This document shows positions 15,589 to 22,581 of a stretch of 64,000 nt of DNA, one piece after another. The DNA lies in contig NZ_LT222319.1 in assembly GCF_900074915.1 (NCBI RefSeq), positions 4,807,001 to 4,871,000 of the forward strand, given 5' to 3'. Both the position numbers and the translations under genes were made by a program. The DNA comes from Pseudomonas cerasi (GTDB lineage: Bacteria > Pseudomonadota > Gammaproteobacteria > Pseudomonadales > Pseudomonadaceae). Within the stretch, counting starts at the first letter, position 1; each line of letters begins with the position of its first letter. The notes under the pieces are model-generated. The model saw only the letters and a list, made by a program, of their open reading frames with translations. It was not told where the DNA came from and made no database searches.

Positions 15589-15645
15589 AATTCACTCCAA
15601 TAATATTTTATCTTGATTTTAACTAAGTCTTGAGTAACGCGTACC

Positions 15646-15673
15646 TTAGTGGCGTATCCGTTGATTAGGTTCC
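15646..15673 (-). promoter_or_regulatory. Hrp box (HrpL promoter), full consensus
   Basis: On the minus strand GGAACC, 15 bases, CCACTAA, an exact match to GGAACC-N15-CCACNNA. It reads into the 226-residue candidate effector gene. Confidence 0.93.
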
Positions 15674-15704
15674 AGAACAGGATCCGTTCAGTTGCGTGCT
15701 GTGC

Positions 15705-15930
15705 GGGGTTGTAAGCCGGAATCCCAGAAATTTCCGTCATGGGCGGGAAGCCAGTAATGGTGCGGATTGACGCCAAACATTTATTTTCCGGCTGCGACGT
15801 CGCCAAGCCGAAAACTTTTTGATTGAGCGGCCAAAACATGTACGGAAACCGTGTCGGATAGCAAAAGCAGCCGTAAACCGCTTTGGTGACGTTTTCCGAC
15901 GGAATTTTCCGGGGTTCGGGCTTACACCCC
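15705..15930. mobile_element. 226-bp Tn3-family MITE
   Basis: Starts GGGGTTGTAAGCCGGAATCC and ends with the inverted partner (GGGTTCGGGCTTACACCCC at 15912-15930). No gene lies inside. Its right end cuts rulA after codon 28. The flanking 5-mers do not form a duplication. It has the form of a miniature inverted-repeat element mobilised in trans by a Tn3-type transposase. Confidence 0.7.
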
Positions 15931-16018
15931 GATTAGGAAAACCGGCAGGGATTTTGAAAGTGTAGAAGGGTATGACCTTTCCGGACCCGCACAACCGACC
16001 GAGTATTTTGACGTTCAT
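15931..16018 (-). pseudogene. rulA: RulA (UmuD-like) N-terminal fragment, cut by the MITE
   Basis: The frame starts MNVKILGRLCGSGKVIPFYT and continues FKIPAGFP, the start of RulA/UmuD-type proteins, which regulate the error-prone polymerase RulB (UmuC). After residue 28 the frame enters the MITE. The protease domain (Ser/Lys) and all of rulB are missing here. rulAB is typical of pPT23A-family plasmids, gives UV tolerance, and is a known site for insertion of effector-carrying elements in P. syringae. An SOS box lies 30 bases upstream. Confidence 0.85.
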
Positions 16019-16042
16019 GAGGCGAACCTGGCTGGGAACAGA

Positions 16043-16068
16043 GTTAACTGTATGGACGTACAGTTAAC
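16043..16068. promoter_or_regulatory. LexA (SOS) box of rulA inside a 10-bp inverted repeat
   Basis: GTTAACTGTA and TACAGTTAAC face each other across six bases. The centre is CTGT-N8-ACAG (16048-16063), the LexA consensus. The site lies upstream of the rulA ATG at 16018 and would have repressed rulAB until DNA damage. Confidence 0.85.
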
Positions 16069-16156
16069 GACTCACCGCGTCAACACGTCAACTCAAGCCG
16101 ACCGGCAGCACGCAAAGCCATCGCTGTACGCACTGAATTCATACGCGCACTCCCCA

Positions 16157-16685
16157 TCATGAACCATCCTCATGTTCTGTTTTTAAGGACTCTCCCGCTT
16201 GCGGCCCCTGCGGGACCGCAGATATCTGATGTACACCGGATTGCACACCCGAGGCGCGGCCATCAGCAGGCAGACCAACGGGGGCTTTAACGGGTTGGGT
16301 AGCGGGTGAACGATCTTGCCTAGGTGGTACGGACACAGCCTTACGGCTGGCCCTGAGAACGCTCACAGTGGCCGGTTGCAAGACTTCGGTAAGGATGTGC
16401 GTGTAGCTGGCCACCGTTCTCACCGAAACGCCGGCGAGCGTGGCAATGGCAGAACGCACCAACGCTTTGCCCTGGTCCTGAAGCTGCCTGCACGCGGCAC
16501 GGATCTTCGATTCTGTGGCTTTGTGCCGCAGCTCATTAGTGCGCTTGGCCGCCAGGCTCTGCCGTTCGGTGAGCGACAAGCTGCCATCGAGCTGCATTGC
16601 CCCTCGGTGGCAACGTTGATCACCGGTGTAGCGATCCCACGTCCAGCGGCCTACGGATTTGACCGTAGCGCGTATCGACGACAGG
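16157..16685 (-). pseudogene. repA: RepA of a pPT23A-type plasmid, C-terminal part (after the IS insertion)
   Basis: Joined across the IS, the reading frame is continuous: GFSENLPL then SSIRATVKSVGRWTWDRYTG, then LTERQSLAAKRTNELRHKAT and LAGVSVRTVASYTHIL. This is the primase-C-terminal and helix-turn-helix region of replication initiators of pPT23A-family plasmids of P. syringae. The frame ends in a normal stop at 16157. The protein is interrupted by the IS21 element at 16686, so it is not functional. Confidence 0.8.
16680..16685. repeat. Target-site duplication, left copy (GACAGG)
   Basis: GACAGG immediately left of the IS21 element equals GACAGG at 18648-18653 on its right. Removing the element and one copy restores the repA frame. 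Confidence 0.9.
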
Positions 16686-16733
16686 TGTCAACGCCAACTA
16701 AAAAGTGACCCCCTTCCGTGCTAAATCGCCAAC

Positions 16734-17543
16734 TTAGTTTTGACCCCCCTCGGGTTCATATTTTCGAGCCGGTTCGGCCCGAGAAGATTTGGTTCCTGCT
16801 TTGCGCTTGTCCTTGAGTCGATAGCTTTCACCTGTCATCTGCACGATATGGGCATGATGTAACAGCCTGTCCAGCATGGCCGCTGTCAGTGTTTGATCAT
16901 CCGCAAAGGTTCCGGCCCACTGGGTAAACGGCAAGTTACTCGTGAGGATCAGGCTGCCTTGCTCGTAGCGCTTGGCGACAACATTGAAGAACAGGTTGGC
17001 TTCATCACGACCAAACGGCAGGTAGCCGATTTCATCGATGACCAACAACCCAGGGGCCATCACCACACGACTGAAGTATTCCTTGAGCCGTTCCTGGCGG
17101 TGCGCAGCGGTCAGTTGCAGCATCAAGTCAGCCGCCGTGACGAAGCGGGTTTTGATACCGGCCATCACTGCCCGGTAGGCCAGGGCGATAGCCAGGTGGC
17201 TCTTGCCTACACCACTAGGCCCCAGGAACACGATGTTCTCGGCACGTCCAACAAAACTCAGTGCTGCCAGCTCCTGGAGCTGTGCCCGGGGGACGCCGGT
17301 GGCAAACGCGAAGTCGTATTGCTCCAGCGTTTTCACAGCGGGCAGCGCGGCAGTTTTCAGCAGGGCCTGTCGAGAGCGTTCACTTCGGGCATCGGTCTCG
17401 GCAGCCAGCAGCTTTTCGAGGAAGTCGGCAAAGCTGTCTTCGCCGCTTGCTGCTTGTTGGGCCAGGTGCGGCCAGTCCACCCCGACGCGCTCAAGCTTTA
17501 GCCCCTTGCATAGTTCTGTCAGGCGAGCATGTTGAAGGTTCAT
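16734..17543 (-). CDS. istB: IS21 transposition helper ATPase IstB
   Basis: 269 residues, near the family length. AAA+ motifs are visible: Walker A GPSGVGKSHLAIAL (about 109-122), Walker B LLVIDEIGYLPF, and LILTSNLPFTQW (sensor). IstB binds DNA and ATP and activates the IstA transposase for target capture. The start ATG overlaps the istA stop (ATGA), indicating translational coupling. Confidence 0.95.
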   Translation of the reverse strand: MNLQHARLTELCKGLKLERVGVDWPHLAQQAASGEDSFADFLEKLLAAETDARSERSRQALLKTAALPAVKTLEQYDFAFATGVPRAQLQELAALSFVGRAENIVFLGPSGVGKSHLAIALAYRAVMAGIKTRFVTAADLMLQLTAAHRQERLKEYFSRVVMAPGLLVIDEIGYLPFGRDEANLFFNVVAKRYEQGSLILTSNLPFTQWAGTFADDQTLTAAMLDRLLHHAHIVQMTGESYRLKDKRKAGTKSSRAEPARKYEPEGGQN

Positions 17544-18562
17544 GCTCTCACCTCCAGCAGTTGCTCATAAACCGACAGCGGATGCTGCAAGCTCTCGTAC
17601 GGCAGGACCCGTCCCAGGCGTAGGCCTTGGGCGGGTTGCGGGCGCAGGCTCTGTGTTGGCAGTGGTAATAGTACCTGCTGCTCTTGGGCCAGACGTACCG
17701 CCGGTTGAACACCCGTCGTGCCGTGAATCCGCTGATGAGCGACTTCGTCGAGCCATTGGCCGATATGTGCGTTGGCCGTCACCACATCCAGCGTCAGACC
17801 CGCACTCTTGAGCGTAGCGGCCAACGGGGTAATGAAACTGCCCTTCAGATACCCGTTGAAGCGCTCAACCTTGCCCTTGGTCTGGGCACGGTAAGGGCGG
17901 CAGACCTTGGGAATAAAACCAAACTCATCGGCCAGCGCAGCCAATCGGGGATGCCAACGGTGCTGGCCCTCCCCAAAAGCATCTCGCTCGGTGATGATGG
18001 TTCCGGCGTTATCAAACAATGCCTGCTCGGGCACGCCGCCAAAGTAAGCGAACGCCTCCCGAAGCCCTGTCAGCCAGGCTTCGCTGTCCTCTCGCTCGGA
18101 GAAACGGACAAAGCTTGCTCGACTAAAACCAAGTGTCGCCACGAACGCCTTAAGCGGCTGACGGCCTCGTCGAATGGTGGTGAAGTCCACCTGTATCTGC
18201 TTGCCGGGCAGTGTCTCGAAACGTACCACCGGCTCTTCTGCCTTACGTTTGAAGGGGCGAATATAAGCCTTCAGACGACTGACGCCGCCGCTGTACCCCA
18301 ATGCCGTGATCTCACGCAGCAGGACGGTCGCCGGAATCCAGTGTGGGCGCGCCGCCTCAATACGCTCGTGCAGGTAGTCCTTGAAGGGGTCGATTTTGCA
18401 CGGACGTGCGGGTCTCACCTTGTCACTGGGTAGCGACCGGGCCTTTCGCAGGTACTTGCGCACGGTGTTACGCGAAATACCCAGCTCACGGGCGATGAAT
18501 TTGATGCCATGGCCCTGACGGGCCAACACTTTAATTTCCACAGACTGCTCCTGGGTCAACAT
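17540..18562 (-). CDS. istA: IS21 transposase IstA
   Basis: 340 residues. N-terminal helix-turn-helix region (IKFIARELGISRNTVRKYLR, about 20-39). The integrase core (DDE) includes IQVDFTTIRRG (first Asp), EQALFDNAGTI (second Asp) and TKGKVERFNGYLK (Glu). It catalyses strand transfer at the IS ends together with IstB. It is shorter than the about 400-500 residues of many IstA proteins but complete in its catalytic motifs. Confidence 0.93.
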   Translation of the reverse strand: MLTQEQSVEIKVLARQGHGIKFIARELGISRNTVRKYLRKARSLPSDKVRPARPCKIDPFKDYLHERIEAARPHWIPATVLLREITALGYSGGVSRLKAYIRPFKRKAEEPVVRFETLPGKQIQVDFTTIRRGRQPLKAFVATLGFSRASFVRFSEREDSEAWLTGLREAFAYFGGVPEQALFDNAGTIITERDAFGEGQHRWHPRLAALADEFGFIPKVCRPYRAQTKGKVERFNGYLKGSFITPLAATLKSAGLTLDVVTANAHIGQWLDEVAHQRIHGTTGVQPAVRLAQEQQVLLPLPTQSLRPQPAQGLRLGRVLPYESLQHPLSVYEQLLEVRA

Positions 18563-18647
18563 ATTGGCAGCTCAAAGCCGCCAGTTTTACCCAGGGGGGT
18601 CAATTCTAGGTTGGCGTTAGGGGGTCATTTTTACAGTGGCGGTGACA

Positions 18648-18799
18648 GACAGGGGCAGGTTTTCCGAAAACCCCTGCTTTAGAAAGCTGTTGTGGTTGTA
18701 GGCATACGCATCGAGCGAGCGCATGAACGACTCGAACGAACCCAGCTCGCGCTCGCGATTGACGATGCTGTACGCAAAATAACGCAGCTGCTCGAACAG
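18648..18799 (-). pseudogene. repA: RepA fragment upstream of the IS insertion
   Basis: The frame reads LFEQLRYFAYSIVNRERELG, SFESFMRSLDAYAYNHNSFL, KQGFSENLPL and continues in frame across the IS into 16157-16685. Its 5' end is cut by a 38-bp Tn3-type repeat beginning at 18800, so the first part of RepA is lost. Two independent insertions have therefore hit this gene. The right target duplication (GACAGG, 18648-18653) is its first six bases. Confidence 0.8.
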
Positions 18800-18837
18800 G
18801 GGGTCGCCTCAGAAAATGGATTTTAAAGTACGCTAAG
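18800..18837 (+). repeat. 38-bp Tn3-family inverted repeat next to hopX1
   Basis: Starts GGGGTCGCCTCAGAAAATGG and ends AAAGTACGCTAAG, the GGGG...TACGCTAAG form and the exact length of Tn3-family ends. A partial copy of its inner half (CATTTTAAAGTACGTTAAG) lies at 20208-20226 in the same orientation, after hopX1. It is a different repeat family from that at 11936. Confidence 0.85.
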
Positions 18838-18974
18838 CCATTTCAGTCGTCGTAATGGTCAGAATTTCCCCGCGCTGTTGCCGCTAAAGCTTGATTTCCC
18901 CATCAGTGAAAGCTCGGCGCGCAGATTAATGTTACTTCAGCGGCTATGGCATAGATTAGGGAACTTGCTTGGGG

Positions 18975-19003
18975 GGAACTGACCCGGCCCAAATGACGAC
19001 ATA
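18975..19003 (+). promoter_or_regulatory. Hrp box of hopX1 (variant)
   Basis: GGAACT, 16 bases, CGACATA: close to GGAACC-N16-CCACNNA with two differences. It lies 37 bases before the hopX1 ATG. The position and effector downstream make HrpL control likely. Confidence 0.75.
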
Positions 19004-19040
19004 GCTAGCATGATGAAAGTATTTAATTCGTTGAGATAAA

Positions 19041-20195
19041 ATGAAAATACATAACTCTGGCCTAACCCCACCTTTGCCGGGCATTTCGAATGGAAACGTT
19101 GGAAAAGCGGCGCAATCATCAATGACTCAACCGCAGAGCCAACAAGGCTCTCATAGCTTGCCACCAGAAAGCTCTGAGACTCGCCCTGATAGAGCGCGTG
19201 CGAACTATCCATATTCATCAGTACAAACACGGTTGCCGCCCGTTGCGTCTGCTGGGAAACCGCTGCCTGATACACCATCTTCTTTGCCCGGCTACTTACT
19301 GTTGCGAAGGCTGGACCATCGCCCTGTGGATCAGGAAGGTACCAAAAGTCTGATCCCGGCAGACAAGGCTGTGGCTGAAGCGCGCCGTGCATTGCCCTTT
19401 GGAAGAGGCAATATTGATGTGGATGCGCAACTTTCCAATTTAGAAAGTGGAGCCCGCACCCTTGCAGCAAGGTGCTTGAGAAAAGATGCCGAGGCCGCCG
19501 GTCATGAGCCGATGCCTGCGAATGAGCCGATGAACTGGCATGTTCTTGTTGCGATGTCAGGACAGGTGTTCGGCGCGGGCAACTGTGGCGAACATGCTCG
19601 TATAGCGAGCTTCGCCTATGGAGCTTTGGCCCAGGAAAACGGACGATCTGAAGATGAAAACATCTACTTGGCTGCATCGACTGAGGAGGATCATGTGTGG
19701 GCTGAAACCGACGAATCCCAGTCTGGCACCTCAACGATTGTCATGGATCCGTGGTCAAATGGTTCAGCCATATTTGCGGAGGACAGTAGGTTTGCGAAAA
19801 ATCGAAATGCTGTAGAGCGTACGGATACGTTTAATCTTTCAACCGCAGCTGAAGCGGGCAAAATTACGCGTGAGACAGCCGAGAAGGCTTTGACGCAGGT
19901 CACAACCCGATTGCAGAAACGCCTGGCGGATCAGCAGGAGCAAGTCTCGCCCATCAAAAGTGGTCGCTATCGACCAGAAAAATCGGTACTTGATGATGCA
20001 TTTGTCCGCAGAGTGAGCGACAAGTTGACCTCCACTGATTTGCGGCGTGCACTACAGGTAGACATTGAAGCGGTCGGAGTCGCAATGTCGCTCGGCACCA
20101 AGGGCGTCAAGGAAGCTACTCGACAAGCCCGACCTTTGGTTGAGCTTGCAGTGAAGGTCGCCTCTCCTCAAGGCTTGGCGAGACGAGATGTCTGA
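19041..20195 (+). CDS. hopX1: Type III effector HopX1 (AvrPphE family)
   Basis: 384 residues, beginning MKIHNSGLTPPLPGISNGNV, which I recognise as the HopX1/AvrPphE start. A Ser/Pro-rich secretion region (1-80) precedes the transglutaminase-like cysteine-protease fold. The triad is Cys182 (GAGNCGEHAR), His218 (EEDHVWAE) and Asp236 (IVMDPWSNG). Published work on HopX1 shows host-cell proteolysis of JAZ repressors, activating jasmonate signalling. The gene lies between same-orientation pieces of a Tn3-type repeat. The reading frame is full length with all catalytic residues, so it is probably functional. Confidence 0.95.
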   Translation: MKIHNSGLTPPLPGISNGNVGKAAQSSMTQPQSQQGSHSLPPESSETRPDRARANYPYSSVQTRLPPVASAGKPLPDTPSSLPGYLLLRRLDHRPVDQEGTKSLIPADKAVAEARRALPFGRGNIDVDAQLSNLESGARTLAARCLRKDAEAAGHEPMPANEPMNWHVLVAMSGQVFGAGNCGEHARIASFAYGALAQENGRSEDENIYLAASTEEDHVWAETDESQSGTSTIVMDPWSNGSAIFAEDSRFAKNRNAVERTDTFNLSTAAEAGKITRETAEKALTQVTTRLQKRLADQQEQVSPIKSGRYRPEKSVLDDAFVRRVSDKLTSTDLRRALQVDIEAVGVAMSLGTKGVKEATRQARPLVELAVKVASPQGLARRDV

Positions 20196-20207
20196 AACCT
20201 GAACCCG

Positions 20208-20226
20208 CATTTTAAAGTACGTTAAG
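20208..20226 (+). repeat. Partial Tn3-type repeat after hopX1
   Basis: CATTTTAAAGTACGTTAAG matches the inner half of the 38-bp repeat at 18800 with one change, in direct orientation. It begins 13 bases after the hopX1 stop. Confidence 0.65.
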
Positions 20227-20244
20227 AATAAGCGCCCCATTCAT

Positions 20245-20532
20245 TCACGATGCCAGCGCTTTGTAGAGGCCTACATCTCTGCTCTCCAAAGTGAAGCCAT
20301 CCCTCCATAGCATATCTGCCAGCAACAATTCACCCACGCGCTGGGTGTATCTGTAATCGTTACCGCAAGTCAGTTGCTCTTCAAAAATAGCATCAGCGAG
20401 TCCCTCAGCCCGGAACCGGTCGTAAAGATCGGTCAGGCAGTCGACCACGACCGTCGCATTCTCAGGGCGTGCAAGGCTCCAGCTTTTAGCGAAACGCTCG
20501 ATGACTCGTTGGCGGAGCGGATGGTGGTCCAT
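20245..20532 (-). CDS. Small plasmid/ICE-type hypothetical protein
   Basis: 95 residues (MDHHPLRQRVIERFAKSWSL ... FEEQLTCGNDYRYTQRVGEL). Helical and soluble, no known domain. Its leader CGAGGAAAAGACTGA before ATG is shared with other genes of this array. It is the last gene of the run 22.5-20.2 kb on the minus strand. Function unknown. Confidence 0.6.
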   Translation of the reverse strand: MDHHPLRQRVIERFAKSWSLARPENATVVVDCLTDLYDRFRAEGLADAIFEEQLTCGNDYRYTQRVGELLLADMLWRDGFTLESRDVGLYKALAS

Positions 20533-20547
20533 TCAGTCTTTTCCTCG

Positions 20548-20808
20548 TTACCTGGACAACTGGGCCAGTGCTCTGTCTCTGGCGTATACCAGCGCTGTAA
20601 AGAGCAGCCAAAGGATAGCCACAACCGCTGCCCGAATGTTCAAGTCAGACGGTAGACCTCGCACCCAACTGACTAACAAAATCATGGCCGCAGTACCAAA
20701 ACCCACGAACATGATCGCCTGCCAGTTGCGGTTCGGAAGCCAGCGCCAATACCATCTATTCGCTATTGCCAGTCTCTGCGACTCCATCTGCTTGCGCTTG
20801 TTGCTCAT
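20548..20808 (-). CDS. Small inner-membrane hypothetical protein
   Basis: 86 residues with two membrane segments (about 31-50, AIMFVGFGTAAMILLVSWV; and about 60-78, AAVVAILWLLFTALVY) joined by a short loop, and charged ends. Its start overlaps the stop of the next gene upstream (20805-20808), implying coupled translation. Confidence 0.6.
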   Translation of the reverse strand: MSNKRKQMESQRLAIANRWYWRWLPNRNWQAIMFVGFGTAAMILLVSWVRGLPSDLNIRAAVVAILWLLFTALVYARDRALAQLSR

Positions 20809-21125
20809 GCTCCTTTCCTGTAATCGGAAGCCAAGCCCATGTGCATGACGTACCAGGCACCTATGTCCATCCCCCCTTCCCCAACATAACGGCCCCCAAG
20901 ACGACGCAGAAAACCCTGCTTAGCCGCCTCCGTGGGCAGTCTCAACCACGGACTATCTTCACCATACGAGACAAAGAGCTGTCCATTTGGAGCACGCTCG
21001 GCTTTGTATTGCGCAAACTCGGTTTCACCATCAACTGCTTCACTGAGGGCATACACGTCTTCCACTTCCGATTGCACAGCATCATCAAGCCATTCGTCAA
21101 AATCAGTCAGCGTAATTCTAGCCAT
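20805..21125 (-). CDS. Hypothetical protein of the small-gene array
   Basis: 106 residues from ATG at 21125 (MARITLTDFDEWLDDAVQSE). A longer frame to 21164 is possible, but the ATG at 21125 gives the more natural start. Contains VEDVYALSEAVDGETEFAQY and GLRLGGRYVG-like ends; acidic, soluble. No domain recognised. Overlaps the following membrane-protein gene by four bases. Confidence 0.55.
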   Translation of the reverse strand: MARITLTDFDEWLDDAVQSEVEDVYALSEAVDGETEFAQYKAERAPNGQLFVSYGEDSPWLRLPTEAAKQGFLRRLGGRYVGEGGMDIGAWYVMHMGLASDYRKGA

Positions 21126-21260
21126 TGGTGACCCACTCCATCTGATATGGCGCGAACCGCGCACTTTTCCTCGTTACCCGAGCCAAGACGCTCTTCCGGT
21201 GTGCTTCTACTGACTCAGCCCCGGCGTAGGCCGAGGCTTGGGATGCAACTGAGCGTTTTC

Positions 21261-21572
21261 CTACCAGTCCGAACGTTGTAGGCGGTACGTGCCCGGAAGG
21301 TGGTTTTCAAAGTGGCTCAATTTCGCCTCAGCCTCGTCCTGGTCATCCGCTCGATCAATAGCGAGCCAGTCACCATTTAGCTGACACTCTTCGACAAACC
21401 ACACCGGATCGGGCGTGTCCTCTCCCAAGGCCGATTGTCCATCGCTGCCATTGGTATAAAGGCGCTCCAGCTGTGCCCTGTCTTGGACGGCGGTCTTTAC
21501 CAGTACCGGAAATCCCTTTTTTTGCATCTGCGCAGCGGCTTTAGCAAACACGTCATGTTCTTTGTCTTTCAT
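21261..21572 (-). CDS. Hypothetical protein of the small-gene array
   Basis: 103 residues (MKDKEHDVFAKAAAQMQKKG), with AAGGAGTAATAAGGC before ATG. It contains a conserved-looking SALGEDTPDPVWFVEECQLN and NHLPGTYRLQRSDW. Soluble, acidic. Function unknown. Confidence 0.6.
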   Translation of the reverse strand: MKDKEHDVFAKAAAQMQKKGFPVLVKTAVQDRAQLERLYTNGSDGQSALGEDTPDPVWFVEECQLNGDWLAIDRADDQDEAEAKLSHFENHLPGTYRLQRSDW

Positions 21573-21624
21573 GCCTTATTACTCCTTATCGGGTGTACCT
21601 GGGCGGCAGATCCGCCGCGTTTTC

Positions 21625-21883
21625 CTATTGCGCGTCAGGGTCAACCGCGACCCACGCTTTTGCACCGTTGTAGTCGTCGCCGCCCTCGGACTTGAAGACC
21701 ACCCCGGCCTTTGTCCACGGCATACGCACCTGGGCGCTCGCTGGCAGGGTCACGCAGTTCATCCTTCCAGCCGTACACCTCGCCGTCCCACACCAGTACG
21801 ACGCCCTCACGGTGTTCCTGGTTGCCTGCTCGCCACTTCGCGGCGGTCGAGCGTAGCGCCTCGATCAGTTGTGCCATGGTCAA
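21625..21883 (-). pseudogene. Small hypothetical gene broken by a one-base frameshift
   Basis: The first part reads MAQLIEALRSTAAKWRAGNQ ... ELRDPASERPGAYAVDK. At about 21706-21709 (AAAGGCCGGGG on the minus strand) an extra G shifts the frame. Removing it continues as AGVVFKSEGGDDYNGAKAWV and ends AVDPDAQ, which looks like the proper C terminus. Either a real mutation or a sequencing error at a short G run. AGGAAAACTTGACC precedes the start, as in the neighbours. Confidence 0.6.
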
Positions 21884-21894
21884 GTTTTCCTGAA

Positions 21895-22176
21895 CTATGC
21901 GGAGAAACGCGGCAGGAAGTGACCTTGCAGCTTTCCGGTTGCGCGGTCGATGTTCTGGCGGATGCCACTTACGTCATGGACCAGATTGAAATCATCGGCT
22001 TCGGCCATATCGGCAAGGCGCAGCTTGCAACCATTGGCGTGACACGCGGTGATGTCCATTTCGAGGCTTTCACGATCCGGAAACGTCTCCGGCAGTTTCG
22101 CGGTAACACGATCCACGATAGTGGTGATATTTGCGGCTTCTGCTGAGGTCACTTTGAAACTTACGGCCTTACCCAT
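21895..22176 (-). CDS. DUF6900-like plasmid/ICE protein
   Basis: 93 residues from ATG at 22176 (MGKAVSFKVTSAEAANITTI), with GGAAGGAAC upstream. The core ITACHANGCKLRLADMAEAD and DFNLVHDVSGIRQNID is a pattern I associate with DUF6900 proteins of plasmids and ICEs. Two TTWACC-N6-GGTWAA sites lie in its promoter region. Probably repressed by the regulator at 22264-22515. Confidence 0.65.
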   Translation of the reverse strand: MGKAVSFKVTSAEAANITTIVDRVTAKLPETFPDRESLEMDITACHANGCKLRLADMAEADDFNLVHDVSGIRQNIDRATGKLQGHFLPRFSA

Positions 22177-22223
22177 TTTCAGTTCCTTCCTTCGATTCAT
22201 TAAATCGCCTCTATGAGGAAATG

Positions 22224-22274
22224 TTAACCGATAACGGTTAACGAATAAAGAAAAAATTAACCTTCATCGGTAAA
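22224..22274. promoter_or_regulatory. Two operator-like sites TTWACC-N6-GGTWAA
   Basis: TTAACCGATAACGGTTAA (22224-22241, fully palindromic) and TTAACCTTCATCGGTAAA (22257-22274). They lie upstream of the DUF6900-like gene, and the second overlaps the end of the regulator gene. A third copy lies at 22531-22548 before the regulator. Likely binding sites of that regulator. Confidence 0.7.
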
Positions 22275-22515
22275 ATTTAGACACTTCTCTAACGCTGTCG
22301 CTAACCTCATTCAAATCAGCAACCTTCCGCGAAAGCAGTGGTGGTTTGACTTTGAACTCACGGCAGACATCTGCTTGCTTACGACCTTCGACCAGATGAC
22401 CACGCAGCGCCGCAAGAACAGACTCGCCATGAATACCGGTGAAGCGTAACAGCCCAGCCAAATGAGCTGGGTTAACCGAACCGGGAACCAGTTTTTTTTT
22501 CTCAGACACTGCCAA
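22264..22515 (-). CDS. PapB-like small DNA-binding regulator
   Basis: 83 residues from TTG at 22515 (a GTG at 22509 giving MSEKKKLVPGSV is an alternative). The core LAGLLRFTGIHGESVLAALR and VEGRKQADVCREFKV, ending LLSRKVADLNEV, follows the pattern of the PapB/adhesin-biosynthesis regulator family found on plasmids: a multimerising helix and a helix-turn-helix (about 50-72). A matching operator upstream (22531-22548) suggests autoregulation. Confidence 0.7.
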   Translation of the reverse strand: MAVSEKKKLVPGSVNPAHLAGLLRFTGIHGESVLAALRGHLVEGRKQADVCREFKVKPPLLSRKVADLNEVSDSVREVSKFYR

Positions 22516-22530
22516 ATCTCAGATGGATAG

Positions 22531-22548
22531 TTTACCTAATTCGGTTAA
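22531..22548. promoter_or_regulatory. Third operator-like site
   Basis: TTTACCTAATTCGGTTAA, same TTWACC-N6-GGTWAA form, 16-33 bases upstream of the regulator start. Its position suits autorepression. Confidence 0.65.
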
Positions 22549-22581
22549 CTATCTCACAAAACCAAACCTCAGGAAACGTCC

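Larger units (their letters stand above)
16686..18647 (-). mobile_element. Intact IS21-family insertion sequence
   Basis: 1962 bases. The ends are inverted repeats: TGTCAACGCCAACTAAAAAG (left) and TGTCACCGCCACTGTAAAAA (right), each followed by TGACCCCC and then a second internal TTTTGACCCCCC/ATTGACCCCCC block, the multi-block ends typical of IS21. It carries istA and istB overlapping by four bases, and is flanked by a 6-bp target duplication (GACAGG). It inserted into repA. Confidence 0.95.
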
